A stretch of 64,000 nt of DNA. It comes from Nitrosospira multiformis (GTDB taxonomy: Bacteria > Pseudomonadota > Gammaproteobacteria > Burkholderiales > Nitrosomonadaceae). Made by a program: the position numbers and the translations under genes. Location of the stretch: positions 93,023 to 157,022 of the forward strand of contig JAFKJB010000010.1 of the NCBI GenBank assembly GCA_017306155.1. The letters run 5' to 3'. Below, in pieces: positions 37,827 to 48,338 of this stretch (position 1 is its first letter; the number at the start of each line of letters is the position of its first letter). The notes beneath the pieces were generated by a model. The model was not told where the DNA came from and made no database searches. It was given only the letters and a program-made list of their open reading frames with translations.

Positions 37827-39722
37827 TTGAACAATCTCATTAAAAACATGGCCATCTGGCTGGTGATCGCTCTTGTGCTGATGACGGTGTTCAATCAGTT
37901 CAGTACACGGCAGTCGGGGCAGGCACCGATGGAATATTCCCAGTTCATCGACGAGGTGAAGCAGGGCAGGATCGCCAAAGTAACTATTGAAGGCCGCACG
38001 CTGAAGGGTACGAAAACCGATGGCAGACGTTTTACGACGTATACGCCCTCGGACCCGTGGATGGTGAGCGATCTGCTTAAGGCGGGCGTCATCATAGATG
38101 CCAAGCCGGAGGAAGAACCTTCCCTCCTGATGAATATCTTCGTTTCCTGGTTTCCCATGCTTCTGCTGATCGGGGTATGGATTTTCTTCATGCGGCAGAT
38201 GCAGGGCGGGGGTCGTGGCGGCGGTGCTTTTTCATTCGGGAAAAGCAAGGCGCGCATGCTCGACGAATCCACCAACCAGGTGACGTTTGCCGACGTTGCA
38301 GGCTGTGAAGAAGCCAAGGAGGAAGTTTCCGAGCTGGTGGAATTCCTGCGCGATCCCAGCAAGTTCCAGAAACTGGGGGGGCGTATCCCGCGCGGCGTAT
38401 TGATGGTGGGAAATCCGGGTACGGGTAAGACGCTCCTGGCGCGTGCTATCGCGGGTGAAGCCAAGGTTCCCTTCTTCAGTATCTCAGGCTCCGATTTTGT
38501 GGAAATGTTTGTCGGGGTGGGTGCAGCCCGGGTGCGCGATATGTTCGAGCAAGCGAAGAAGCATGCTCCCTGCATTATCTTCATCGACGAGATCGATGCG
38601 GTCGGGCGTCAGCGTGGCGCGGGTCTCGGGGGTGGCAATGATGAGCGCGAACAGACGCTCAATCAGTTGCTGGTGGAAATGGATGGTTTCGAAGGAACTG
38701 CCGGCGTAATTGTCATCGCAGCTACCAACCGTCCGGATGTGCTTGACCCCGCGCTATTGCGTCCCGGCCGTTTCGACCGGCAGGTGACGGTGCCGCTTCC
38801 CGATATACGGGGCCGTGAGCAGATATTGCACGTGCATATGCGCAAAGTACCGATCGCGCCCGATGTACATGCTGAAACCCTTGCCCGCGGAACCCCGGGG
38901 ATGTCCGGAGCCGATCTTGCCAATCTGGTGAATGAGGCGGCCCTGTTTGCTGCGCGCAGCAACAAGCGTCTCGTCGACATGGAGGATTTTGAGCGGGCCA
39001 AGGACAAGATTTTCATGGGTGCGGAGCGTAAATCTGTCCTGATGCCGGAGCGTGAGCGGCGCAACACTGCCTATCATGAATCCGGGCATGCGGTAGTTGC
39101 CCAGTTGTTGCCCAAGACCGACCCGGTACACAAGGTTTCCATTATTCCACGGGGACGCGCACTGGGCGTGACGATGCAACTGCCGACTGAAGACCGTTTC
39201 AGCATGGACCGTGAGGAAATCCTGCAGAATATCGCGGTTCTGTTCGGTGGTCGTATCGCCGAGGAAGTCTTCATGGGTCAGATGACGACCGGTGCATCCA
39301 ATGATTTTGAGCGTGCGACAGAGATGGCAAGACGCATGGTTACCCAATGGGGCATGTCTGATTCGCTTGGCCCGATGGTTTATGGCGAGAATGAAGGAGA
39401 AGTGTTTCTGGGTCGTTCCGTCACAACCCACAAGAATGTCAGCGAAGCAACCATGCAGAAAGTGGATATAGAAATTCGACGCATCATCGATACGCAGTAC
39501 ACTCTGGCGCGCAAGCTGATCGAAGAAAACCGCGATAAGATCGAGGTTATGGCTAAAGCGCTGCTGGAATGGGAAACCATAGATGCGGAGCAAATCGGCG
39601 ACATCATGGAAGGACGGTCACCTCGGCCTCCCAAGCCAAGCAGGGCTGCCCCAACACCGCCCAAGGATAATGTCCCTCCCGCGGCGCCTGCACCCACAGC
39701 GACACCGGCACAGGAAGCTTAG
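37827..39722 (+). CDS. ftsH: ATP-dependent zinc metalloprotease FtsH
   Basis: Membrane AAA+ protease degrading misfolded membrane proteins and regulatory proteins. Two membrane helices (about 8-24 and 102-121), Walker A GNPGTGKT at 195-202, Walker B IIFIDEID at 250-257, and zinc site HESGH at 417-421. Proline-rich tail. The start is TTG at 37827 behind AAGGAG. 631 residues. A strong terminator follows. Confidence 0.96.
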   Translation: MNNLIKNMAIWLVIALVLMTVFNQFSTRQSGQAPMEYSQFIDEVKQGRIAKVTIEGRTLKGTKTDGRRFTTYTPSDPWMVSDLLKAGVIIDAKPEEEPSLLMNIFVSWFPMLLLIGVWIFFMRQMQGGGRGGGAFSFGKSKARMLDESTNQVTFADVAGCEEAKEEVSELVEFLRDPSKFQKLGGRIPRGVLMVGNPGTGKTLLARAIAGEAKVPFFSISGSDFVEMFVGVGAARVRDMFEQAKKHAPCIIFIDEIDAVGRQRGAGLGGGNDEREQTLNQLLVEMDGFEGTAGVIVIAATNRPDVLDPALLRPGRFDRQVTVPLPDIRGREQILHVHMRKVPIAPDVHAETLARGTPGMSGADLANLVNEAALFAARSNKRLVDMEDFERAKDKIFMGAERKSVLMPERERRNTAYHESGHAVVAQLLPKTDPVHKVSIIPRGRALGVTMQLPTEDRFSMDREEILQNIAVLFGGRIAEEVFMGQMTTGASNDFERATEMARRMVTQWGMSDSLGPMVYGENEGEVFLGRSVTTHKNVSEATMQKVDIEIRRIIDTQYTLARKLIEENRDKIEVMAKALLEWETIDAEQIGDIMEGRSPRPPKPSRAAPTPPKDNVPPAAPAPTATPAQEA

Positions 39723-39750
39723 CAAGGAAATTACGTCATACTGTAAACAA

Positions 39751-39780
39751 TGAAAAAGGCGGCTCATCCCGCCTTTTTCA
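39751..39780 (+). terminator. rho-independent terminator after ftsH
   Basis: Perfect 12-bp stem TGAAAAAGGCGG/CCGCCTTTTTCA, 6-nt loop, T-rich right arm. It is symmetrical and could work on either strand. Confidence 0.85.
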
Positions 39781-39862
39781 TCTGCCTTTTTCGTCCCATC
39801 TTTTTCACGCCGCCTTTTCCAGTTCATAGCAAAGAAAACTACTCCGCAATGGGTGAGTCCCG

Positions 39863-40750
39863 GTGCCACCATCTTCTATCCCGCCTGCAGAAATTTCCAG
39901 TTCCTCTCATTGCCCTCTTGTAATGGGCGTTGTCAATATAACTCCTGATTCCTTTTCGGACGGCGGTTTATTCGCCTCGACTGAGCATGCCCTCAGTCAT
40001 GCTTTCCGTCTGGTCGAAGAAGGGGCAGATCTGCTGGATATCGGCGGTGAATCAACACGTCCTGGCAGCACCCCGGTTTCTGTTGAAGAGGAATTACGCC
40101 GGATCATTCCGGTGGTGGAGGCACTGGCAAACCGGAATGTGCAGGTTTCGGTCGATACTTCCAAACCCGAAGTCATGCGAGCTGTCATCGCCGCGGGGGC
40201 AGTGATGATCAACGATGTGAGGGCACTCCAGCTTCCCGGTGCGCTGGAGGCGGTCGCAGAAGGAGGCGTGACGGCTTGCCTCATGCATATGCAGGGCGAA
40301 CCCGCCACTATGCAGATCAATCCCCAATATGAGGATGTAGTGCATGACGTCAAGGCTTTTCTGAAGCGGCGCCTGGAGGCTGCGCAAGCCGCAGGTATTC
40401 CGCGGGAGCGACTGATAGTCGATCCGGGCTTTGGTTTCGGTAAAAACCAGGTTCATAATATCGAACTATTGCGCCATCTCGATCAGTTTCTCGATCTTGA
40501 GGTACCGATGCTGGCAGGCCTTTCACGCAAATCGATGCTGGGAAAAATCACGAGCAGTGACATAAGTAGCCGGATTCATGCCAGCATAGCGGCAGCGCTG
40601 ATAGCGGCGATGAAGGGTGCGGCTATCCTCCGGGTGCACGATGTCCGGGCGACCCGGGATGCGCTCGCCGTTTACAATGCCGTTTACGACCGAGGCGCCG
40701 TACGGGAGGATGCATCATCCGCTCACTTCACGGTGGAAACCCTCAGTTGA
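39863..40750 (+). CDS. folP: dihydropteroate synthase
   Basis: Joins p-aminobenzoate to the pterin diphosphate in folate synthesis; target of sulfonamides. TIM barrel with MGVVNITPDSFSDGG, DIGGESTRPGS, VDTSKPEV, DPGFGFGKN and LAGLSRKSMLGK motifs. A GTG at 39863 gives the normal short N-terminal strand. Followed after 36 bp by glmM; ftsH-folP-glmM is a widely conserved order. Confidence 0.95.
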   Translation: MPPSSIPPAEISSSSHCPLVMGVVNITPDSFSDGGLFASTEHALSHAFRLVEEGADLLDIGGESTRPGSTPVSVEEELRRIIPVVEALANRNVQVSVDTSKPEVMRAVIAAGAVMINDVRALQLPGALEAVAEGGVTACLMHMQGEPATMQINPQYEDVVHDVKAFLKRRLEAAQAAGIPRERLIVDPGFGFGKNQVHNIELLRHLDQFLDLEVPMLAGLSRKSMLGKITSSDISSRIHASIAAALIAAMKGAAILRVHDVRATRDALAVYNAVYDRGAVREDASSAHFTVETLS

Positions 40751-40786
40751 GTTCAATTCATTTCGATAACCAATGGATCTCCTCCA

Positions 40787-42178
40787 ATGACAAGAAAATA
40801 TTTTGGAACTGACGGCATACGCGGACGCGTAGGAGAAGCGCCTATCACGCCCGAGTTCGTGATACATCTGGGTTATTCTGCCGGTAAGGTTCTGACCTCC
40901 TCGGACTGGCATCTTTCAAAAGGAGAGCGCCCGGCAGTATTGATCGGCAAAGATACACGCATATCAGGCTATATGCTGGAATCCGCGTTACAGGCAGGGC
41001 TTTCTGCGGCGGGAGTGGATGTCCTGCTTTCAGGGCCTATGCCCACTCCCGCGGTTGCCTATCTCACCCGTGCCCTGCGTTTGCAGGCAGGCATCGTCAT
41101 CTCGGCTTCCCACAATCCCTTCGAGGATAATGGCATCAAGTTTTTTTCTGCCCTCGGTACCAAATTACCCGATGCGACCGAGCAGGAGATTGAGGCGGGA
41201 TTGAACGCGCCTCTCAAGGCAATGCCCTCGGCGCAGCTCGGAAAAGCGCGACGCGTCAATGATGCAAGAGGGCGTTATATCGAGTTTTGCAAAAGCACTT
41301 TTCCAAATCACCTCGATCTGCGCGGTCTGCGGATCGTGGTCGATTGCGCCCACGGCGCCACTTATCAGATTGCCGGTCCTGTATTGCACGAACTGGGCGC
41401 CGATGTGGTGGCAATTGGAATCCATCCCGATGGCCTCAATATCAATCACGAGTGTGGCGCAACGCATAGCGCGACCCTGCAGGAAGCGGTCCGGCACCAT
41501 CGGGCAGATATCGGAGTGGCATTGGATGGAGATGGTGATCGCGTAATCATGACTGATGACGAGGGTGTGCTTTATGACGGCGATCAATTGATCTACCTCA
41601 TCGCGAAACATCGGAAACAAAACGGGCTGCTCAAGGGAGGGGTGGCAGGTACGCTCATGACGAATCTGGCAATTGAAAACGGTTTAAAGAAACTGAATAT
41701 TTCTTTTGCGCGCGCGAATGTCGGCGATCGCTATGTGCTGGAACTGCTGCAGAAAAAAAACTGGCAACTGGGGGGCGAAGGCTCAGGCCACATTATCTGC
41801 CTCGATAAACATACCACCGGTGATGGAATCATTTCGGCATTACAGGTACTCTACGCGATGCGTGATTCCGGCAAGACCTTGACCGAGCTGGCTTCGGACG
41901 TGACGCTCTATCCGCAGCAACTGATCAATGTCAGGGTGTCCAAGGGATTTGATGCGCACAATAGCCTCGCCATCAAAGCCGCTCAGTCAGAGGCCGAGCG
42001 CGATCTCGATACCACGGGCCGGGTGCTTCTGCGTGCCTCGGGTACGGAGCCGTTGATAAGGGTAATGGTAGAAGGCGAGTCCGGGCAGAAAGTCAAACAC
42101 TGGGCGGAGAAAATAGCAGAGGTTGTGCGAAATGCGGCGGCAGACGGGAGATCGGTTGAAAAGGTCGTGACGAACTGA
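40787..42178 (+). CDS. glmM: phosphoglucosamine mutase
   Basis: Converts glucosamine 6-phosphate to glucosamine 1-phosphate for peptidoglycan and LPS precursors. [12 protein letters not shown] at the start, phosphoserine loop [16 protein letters not shown] near 102-117, metal loop [11 protein letters not shown], and C-terminal [15 protein letters not shown]. 463 residues. Confidence 0.96.
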   Translation: MTRKYFGTDGIRGRVGEAPITPEFVIHLGYSAGKVLTSSDWHLSKGERPAVLIGKDTRISGYMLESALQAGLSAAGVDVLLSGPMPTPAVAYLTRALRLQAGIVISASHNPFEDNGIKFFSALGTKLPDATEQEIEAGLNAPLKAMPSAQLGKARRVNDARGRYIEFCKSTFPNHLDLRGLRIVVDCAHGATYQIAGPVLHELGADVVAIGIHPDGLNINHECGATHSATLQEAVRHHRADIGVALDGDGDRVIMTDDEGVLYDGDQLIYLIAKHRKQNGLLKGGVAGTLMTNLAIENGLKKLNISFARANVGDRYVLELLQKKNWQLGGEGSGHIICLDKHTTGDGIISALQVLYAMRDSGKTLTELASDVTLYPQQLINVRVSKGFDAHNSLAIKAAQSEAERDLDTTGRVLLRASGTEPLIRVMVEGESGQKVKHWAEKIAEVVRNAAADGRSVEKVVTN

Positions 42179-42295
42179 ATCAAAGGACGTTTTGACTCAT
42201 TACCATGATCAAGATTTTTTCTGCCGGTTCTTTTTGAGAAAATTAATTCATGGAGAAATCCACCTTATCTGTACCGTATCTGCTCCGGCCCCAGG

Positions 42296-42313
42296 ATGTC
42301 ACAAAAACGTAAT
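42296..42313 (+). promoter_or_regulatory. possible Pho box upstream of pstS
   Basis: ATGTCAC AAAA ACGTAAT: heptamers with an 11-bp period and an A-only spacer. The first core TGTCA is exact, the second CGTAA matches 3 of 5. It lies 65-82 bp upstream of the pstS ATG on the same strand. Confidence 0.4.
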
Positions 42314-42377
42314 ACTCATGACCTAGCATGACGGTGCTGAGAAAAAGCATGGTCTGTTTAATTGAACGGGGAATGAA

Positions 42378-43397
42378 ATGTTGAAATCATTGAGTGGTAC
42401 GGGACTGACAATATCAGCGGTGTTAGGCACAGTGCTGAGCATCGCCAATATTTTTATGCCTGCCGGTGCGAATGCAGCGGGACTGGTTAAGATAGACGGC
42501 TCAAGCACCGTTTTTCCCATTACCGAAGCAGTAGCGGAAGATTTCCAGAACGCGAAGAAAGGAGCGGTAAGAGTAACCGTCGGTATCTCCGGTACCGGTG
42601 GAGGTTTCAAAAAATTCTGCCGCGGCGAAACCGACATTGTGAACGCTTCCCGTCCCATTCTGCAGAAAGAAATGGAGGAATGCAAAAAATCCGGCATCCA
42701 GTACGTTGAAATGCCGGTAGCATTCGATGCGCTAACGGTAGTGATCAATCCCAGGAATGACTGGGCAAATACGCTCACCGTGGCTGATCTGAAGAAGATC
42801 TGGGAACCCGAAGCGCAAGGCAAGATCACAAAATGGAATCAGGCGAATCCGGCATGGCCCGACGAAAAACTGAAGCTCTATGGACCGGGCGCCGATTCTG
42901 GCACTTTCGACTATTTTACTGAAGCAATCGTAGGCAAAACAAAATCCAGTCGAGGTGATTTCACTGCTTCCGAAGACGACAACGTACTGGTGCAGGGAGT
43001 CGCCAGCGACAAGAACGCGCTCGGTTTTTTCGGTTTTGCCTATTATGTTGAAAACCAGAAAAAGCTCAAAGCGGCGGCCATCGATTCGGGCAAAGGGCCT
43101 GTGCTTCCCTCCGAACAAACGGTGGAAGATGGCAGTTACCAGCCTTTATCCCGTCCGATTTTCATTTACGTGAATATCAAATCGGCCGAAAAACCGGAAG
43201 TCAGGGAACTGGTCGAGTTTTACATGAAAAATGCGCCTGAACTGGTGAAAGAAGTGAAATTTTTTCCACTGCCGCCGCAAGCGTATAGCACCAATCTTGA
43301 ACATCTCAATAAAAAGAAGGTGGGAACCGTTTTCGGCGGACGAACGGAAACGGGTGTCAGGGTAGAAGAACTGCTCAAGCGCGAAGCGAGCCAATAA
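42378..43397 (+). CDS. pstS: phosphate ABC transporter substrate-binding protein
   Basis: Periplasmic phosphate binder feeding the PstCAB importer. Signal peptide ends near residue 34 (ANAAG). [33 protein letters not shown] and [14 protein letters not shown] contain the phosphate-binding Ser, Thr, Arg and Asp residues. 339 residues. The next gene is thrS after a terminator, and no pstC, pstA, pstB or phoU is in the window, so it is an orphan copy or the importer genes are elsewhere. Confidence 0.94.
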   Translation: MLKSLSGTGLTISAVLGTVLSIANIFMPAGANAAGLVKIDGSSTVFPITEAVAEDFQNAKKGAVRVTVGISGTGGGFKKFCRGETDIVNASRPILQKEMEECKKSGIQYVEMPVAFDALTVVINPRNDWANTLTVADLKKIWEPEAQGKITKWNQANPAWPDEKLKLYGPGADSGTFDYFTEAIVGKTKSSRGDFTASEDDNVLVQGVASDKNALGFFGFAYYVENQKKLKAAAIDSGKGPVLPSEQTVEDGSYQPLSRPIFIYVNIKSAEKPEVRELVEFYMKNAPELVKEVKFFPLPPQAYSTNLEHLNKKKVGTVFGGRTETGVRVEELLKREASQ

Positions 43398-43448
43398 CAA
43401 CGGGTTCCTTCTCAGGATCCTGATTTCGAAGTGCCTGTTTCTACAGGA

Positions 43449-43490
43449 GGATGCGAGGGGTGCGCAAATGCATCTCTCGCATCCCCGTTT
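43449..43490 (+). terminator. rho-independent terminator after pstS
   Basis: GGATGCGAG/CTCGCATCC (43449-43457 and 43476-43484) with further pairing in the loop, then CCGTTTTC. 50 bp after the pstS stop. Confidence 0.8.
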
Positions 43491-43588
43491 TCATTCATCT
43501 TGAATTCCCCTCAGAATCTCCTCCAGTCCCGGAGATAAAGCTGTTTTTCCGGACAGGTAAATCGCCCGCTACCCCCTCCACTTCACTG

Positions 43589-43611
43589 AATCCTGTAAAA
43601 TCAGGATTTTT
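43589..43611 (+). terminator. terminator-like hairpin in the thrS leader
   Basis: AATCCTG/CAGGATT with a 6-nt loop, followed by TTT, 32 bp upstream of the thrS GTG. It could be an attenuator or a second terminator of pstS. Confidence 0.4.
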
Positions 43612-43643
43612 AAATCCGTTCTTATTTATCAAAGGGAGAGACC

Positions 43644-45560
43644 GTGGCTGTAGTTCGTTTGCCGGATGGTTCGAAGCGCGTGTATGAGCACCCTGTAACG
43701 GTGGGTGAAGTTGCAGCTTCAATAGGCGCGGGTTTGGCTCGTGCTGCGCTTGCAGGCAAAGTGAACGGGAAGCTGGTCGATCTTTCCACCCGTATCGAAA
43801 ATGACAGCGATGTGGCCATCGTTACGGAAAAAGATGCGGAAGGGCTGGAAGTCATTCGTCATTCCAGCGCCCATTTGCTGGCACATGCGGTGAAAGAATT
43901 GTTTCCCGAAGCGCAGGTCACGATTGGACCGGTAATCGAGGATGGCTTTTATTACGATTTTTCCTACAAACGGCCATTCACCCCTGAAGATCTGGTGGCA
44001 ATCGAAAAGCGTATGGCTGAAATCAGCGGGCGCAACCTGAAAGTCGAGCGCCAGGTTTGGGATCGATCCGAGGCAATCAATTTTTTCAAGAATCAGGGTG
44101 AACACTATAAGGCGCAGATCATCGAAGCCATTCCCGGCGATGAGGATGTTTCTCTCTATTCTCAGGGAAATTTTACCGATTTGTGCCGCGGTCCCCATGT
44201 CCCCACCACATCCCGCCTGAAGGTTTTCAAGCTGATGAAACTTGCGGGCGCTTATTGGCGCGGCGATTCGCATAACGAAATGCTGCAGCGGATCTATGGC
44301 ACCGCATGGACCAGTAAAGACGATCAGAACGCCTACCTGCGCCGTCTTGAAGAGGCGGAAAAACGCGATCACCGCAAGCTCGGCAAGCAGCTGGGGCTGT
44401 TTCACCTGCAGGAAGAAGCGCCGGGTATGGTGTTCTGGCACCCGAAGGGATGGGTTATCTGGCAGCAGGTCGAACAGTACATGCGGGACATCTTCCGTAA
44501 TAACGGCTATCTCGAAATCCGCACGCCCTCGGTACTGGACAAGGGTTTGTGGGAGCGTTCCGGGCACTGGGAAAACTTCCGCGAGAATATGTTCGTAACG
44601 CAGGCCGAAGACCGGGAATTTTCCGTCAAGCCGATGAATTGTCCGGGGCATGTGCAGGTCTTCAAGCAGGGGCTGAAAAGTTATCGCGATCTGCCGCTTC
44701 GACTCGCGGAATTCGGTTCCTGTCACCGTAACGAGCCCTCCGGCGCTCTGCATGGGATCATGCGCGTGCGTGCGTTCACTCAGGATGACGCTCACATCTT
44801 CTGCACAGAGTCCCAGGTGCAAGATGAGGCCGTCCGGTTTATCGATCTGTTGCAGGAGGTTTACAACGATTTTGGCTTTAATGACATCCTGGTGAAACTT
44901 TCCACCCGTCCCGCAAAGCGCGTAGGTTCCGAGGAGCAGTGGGACAAGGCGGAAGAGGCGTTGCGCTCCGCCCTGAATCACAAAAACCTCATCTGGGAAC
45001 TGCAACCCGGTGAAGGCGCGTTCTACGGGCCTAAAATAGAGTTTTCGCTCAAGGACAGTATCGGTCGCATCTGGCAGTGCGGCACCTTGCAACTGGATTT
45101 TTCCATGCCGGAGCGTCTCGGGGCAGAGTTTGTGGCTGAGGATAACTCCCGGCAGATACCGGTAATGCTTCACCGCGCAATCCTCGGCTCACTGGAGCGT
45201 TTTATCGGCATTCTTATCGAAAATCATGCGGGTGCATTGCCGCTATGGTTGTCGCCGGATCATGCGGTCGTGCTGAATATCTCGGAAGGACAGGCCGATT
45301 ACGCCCGGCAAGTGACCGAAGCACTCAGGCGGGCCGGTATTCGAGTGTATGCGGACTTGAGAAATGAAAAAATAACTTATAAAATACGGGAGCATAGTCT
45401 GCAAAAACTGCCTTATCAAATTATCGTGGGTGATAAGGAAGTGGCAGCGCAAAGGGTAGCCGTACGTACCCGCACTGGCTCTGACCTCGGTCAGATGACC
45501 TTGCAGGCGTTAGTGGACCGCCTTGAGGAAGAGATCCGCACCCGGGCCGGGGCGACTTGA
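43644..45560 (+). CDS. thrS: threonyl-tRNA synthetase
   Basis: Class II synthetase charging tRNA-Thr. N-terminal TGS domain (residues 1-61), editing domain with [16 protein letters not shown] and [17 protein letters not shown], catalytic motif 2 region [27 protein letters not shown]-terminal anticodon-binding domain. 638 residues. The GTG start at 43644 follows AAAGGGAG. Leads into infC, rpmI and rplT, the conserved translation cluster. Confidence 0.97.
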   Translation: MAVVRLPDGSKRVYEHPVTVGEVAASIGAGLARAALAGKVNGKLVDLSTRIENDSDVAIVTEKDAEGLEVIRHSSAHLLAHAVKELFPEAQVTIGPVIEDGFYYDFSYKRPFTPEDLVAIEKRMAEISGRNLKVERQVWDRSEAINFFKNQGEHYKAQIIEAIPGDEDVSLYSQGNFTDLCRGPHVPTTSRLKVFKLMKLAGAYWRGDSHNEMLQRIYGTAWTSKDDQNAYLRRLEEAEKRDHRKLGKQLGLFHLQEEAPGMVFWHPKGWVIWQQVEQYMRDIFRNNGYLEIRTPSVLDKGLWERSGHWENFRENMFVTQAEDREFSVKPMNCPGHVQVFKQGLKSYRDLPLRLAEFGSCHRNEPSGALHGIMRVRAFTQDDAHIFCTESQVQDEAVRFIDLLQEVYNDFGFNDILVKLSTRPAKRVGSEEQWDKAEEALRSALNHKNLIWELQPGEGAFYGPKIEFSLKDSIGRIWQCGTLQLDFSMPERLGAEFVAEDNSRQIPVMLHRAILGSLERFIGILIENHAGALPLWLSPDHAVVLNISEGQADYARQVTEALRRAGIRVYADLRNEKITYKIREHSLQKLPYQIIVGDKEVAAQRVAVRTRTGSDLGQMTLQALVDRLEEEIRTRAGAT

Positions 45561-45586
45561 TTTATTAATAGACTCTGGGAGTTACT

Positions 45587-46192
45587 ATAGTTCAGGAAAA
45601 AGCAGCGCGCATCAATTACGAGATTACTGCACCCGAGGTGCGCTTGATTGGTGTAGATGGAGAGCAGATAGGTATAATCCCTCTGGCAGCCGCCAACAGT
45701 CTGGCGGAAGAAGCGGAGGTGGATTTGGTTGAAATCGCACCTACCGCCCAACCTCCCGTATGCCGGCTGATGGATTACGGCAAGTTCCGGTATCAGGAAA
45801 GCAAGAAAAAGCACGAAGCCAAGCTCAAACAGAAACAGATCCAGATAAAGGAAGTCAAGTTTCGTCCCAATACCGACGAGGGTGATTACAATATCAAGCT
45901 GCGCAATCTGATTACCTTCCTGGACGAAGGCGATAAAGCTAAAATTACCCTCCGCTTCCGCGGTCGGGAAATGGCGCATCAGGAATTTGGGGTGCGTCTG
46001 CTGGAGCGGATAAAGGGCGACCTGGAATCGCATGCGGTAGTGGAGCAGTTTCCTAAAATGGAGGGACGCCAGATGGTGATGGTGTTGTCTCCACGAAAGA
46101 AAGAAGTAAAGAACTCCAAGGAAGTAAAAACCTCCAACCCAAAGGAAACCAAACCGGCGACTGTCACGGAAAGCCAGTCTGAACGGCGTTAA
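45587..46192 (+). CDS. infC: translation initiation factor IF-3
   Basis: Keeps the 30S subunit free and proofreads the start codon. The conserved N-terminus reads in frame from an ATA at 45587: (I)[21 protein letters not shown], and a GGGAG lies 8 bp upstream. No ATG, GTG or TTG occurs at this point; the first conventional codon, GTG 45638, would remove a conserved part of the N-domain. E. coli infC uses AUU, and the factor represses its own synthesis through this unusual codon. Later parts are typical, from [20 protein letters not shown] to the [17 protein letters not shown] linker. A lysine-rich tail extends it slightly. Confidence 0.94.
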   Translation: MVQEKAARINYEITAPEVRLIGVDGEQIGIIPLAAANSLAEEAEVDLVEIAPTAQPPVCRLMDYGKFRYQESKKKHEAKLKQKQIQIKEVKFRPNTDEGDYNIKLRNLITFLDEGDKAKITLRFRGREMAHQEFGVRLLERIKGDLESHAVVEQFPKMEGRQMVMVLSPRKKEVKNSKEVKTSNPKETKPATVTESQSERR

Positions 46193-46422
46193 ACGCAATC
46201 ATTTTCCACTGGTTTGAGGTTCATCCGGTATTGGATCTGTATCTATCCTGCTGGATAGAAATCGGGGGATGCGAGGCCGGGGATATAGCGTCCAGGATGG
46301 AACAGACATGGTGATTTCCTGTCGGTCTGATACAGTTCATTTCATTGAAAACAAGTGACTCCAGGGTTTAAAGCGTTCCATTCGGGAAACACCTTGTGTC
46401 ATGTTAAAGCAGGAGCAAAGTA

Positions 46423-46620
46423 ATGCCTAAGATGAAAACAAAGAGTGGTGCGGCGAAACGTTTTACGGTAAGAGCGGGTGGTACCGTGAAGCGCTCGCAG
46501 GCATTCAAGCGTCATATTCTTACCAAGAAAACGACGAAAAGCAAGCGCCAGTTGCGGGGTTCCGTGAATGTACACTTCAGTGATGTGGCGTCTGTACGCG
46601 CCATGATGCCCTACGCATAG
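46423..46620 (+). CDS. rpmI: 50S ribosomal protein L35
   Basis: 65 residues, very basic: [20 protein letters not shown] and a block from [17 protein letters not shown] are diagnostic. Sits 230 bp after infC, where a leader for L20 autoregulation could lie, and 12 bp before rplT. Confidence 0.97.
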   Translation: MPKMKTKSGAAKRFTVRAGGTVKRSQAFKRHILTKKTTKSKRQLRGSVNVHFSDVASVRAMMPYA

Positions 46621-46632
46621 GAGGAGACTGAT

Positions 46633-46992
46633 ATGCCAAGAGTGAAACGTGGTGTAACAGCTCACGCCCGCCACAAGAAAATACTTGACCTGGCGAAAGG
46701 TTATCGAGGTCGCCGCAAGAACGTCTATCGCGTAGCGAAGGAAGCGGTGATGAAAGCGGGGCAATACGCCTATCGCGATCGCCGCCAGAAGAAACGCGAG
46801 TTTCGAGCCCTCTGGATCGCCCGCATCAACGCCGCTGCCAGAGAGTGCGGTTTGTCGTACAGCGTGTTCATGAACGGTCTGAAAAAGGCCGAGATCGAGG
46901 TTGATCGCAAGGTCCTGGCGGATCTGGCGGTATTCGACAAGCCGGCCTTTGCAAAAATAGCGGAACAGGCCAGAGCCAGTTTGGTCGTTTAG
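46633..46992 (+). CDS. rplT: 50S ribosomal protein L20
   Basis: 119 residues: [20 protein letters not shown] and a block around [20 protein letters not shown] are diagnostic. Needed early in 50S assembly; in other bacteria it represses its own operon. A terminator-like hairpin follows before pheS. Confidence 0.97.
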   Translation: MPRVKRGVTAHARHKKILDLAKGYRGRRKNVYRVAKEAVMKAGQYAYRDRRQKKREFRALWIARINAAARECGLSYSVFMNGLKKAEIEVDRKVLADLAVFDKPAFAKIAEQARASLVV

Positions 46993-47057
46993 AGGCGTTT
47001 TTGCAAGCCCGGCGTGAACTCAGGGCTTCGTTCGCGTTTCCGGGATTAAAAGACTGG

Positions 47058-48166
<1,109 letters not shown>

Positions 48167-48219
48167 AACCCGGATCAGGAATATAAAAATTCATATGTAT
48201 GGTGACCTGCGGCAGGATT

Positions 48220-48241
48220 CAGATCACTCAAGGGTGATCTG
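48220..48241 (+). other. stem-loop in the pheS-pheT gap
   Basis: CAGATCAC/GTGATCTG with a 6-nt loop, preceded by CCTGCGGCAGG. No T-run. The gap of 172 bp is longer than usual between these co-transcribed genes. Confidence 0.4.
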
Positions 48242-48338
48242 CGGAGCGATCTTTGGGCGCAGGGTCGGTATGAGAGAGTATTCAAGGCTGGAGAAAGGTC
48301 CGGGACGACATTCATTTCTCCGCTGAACGATAAAATTT

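Noticed and set aside
43719-45173. 484-codon minus-strand frame
   Set aside because: Antisense to thrS; a long open shadow, with no recognisable domain.
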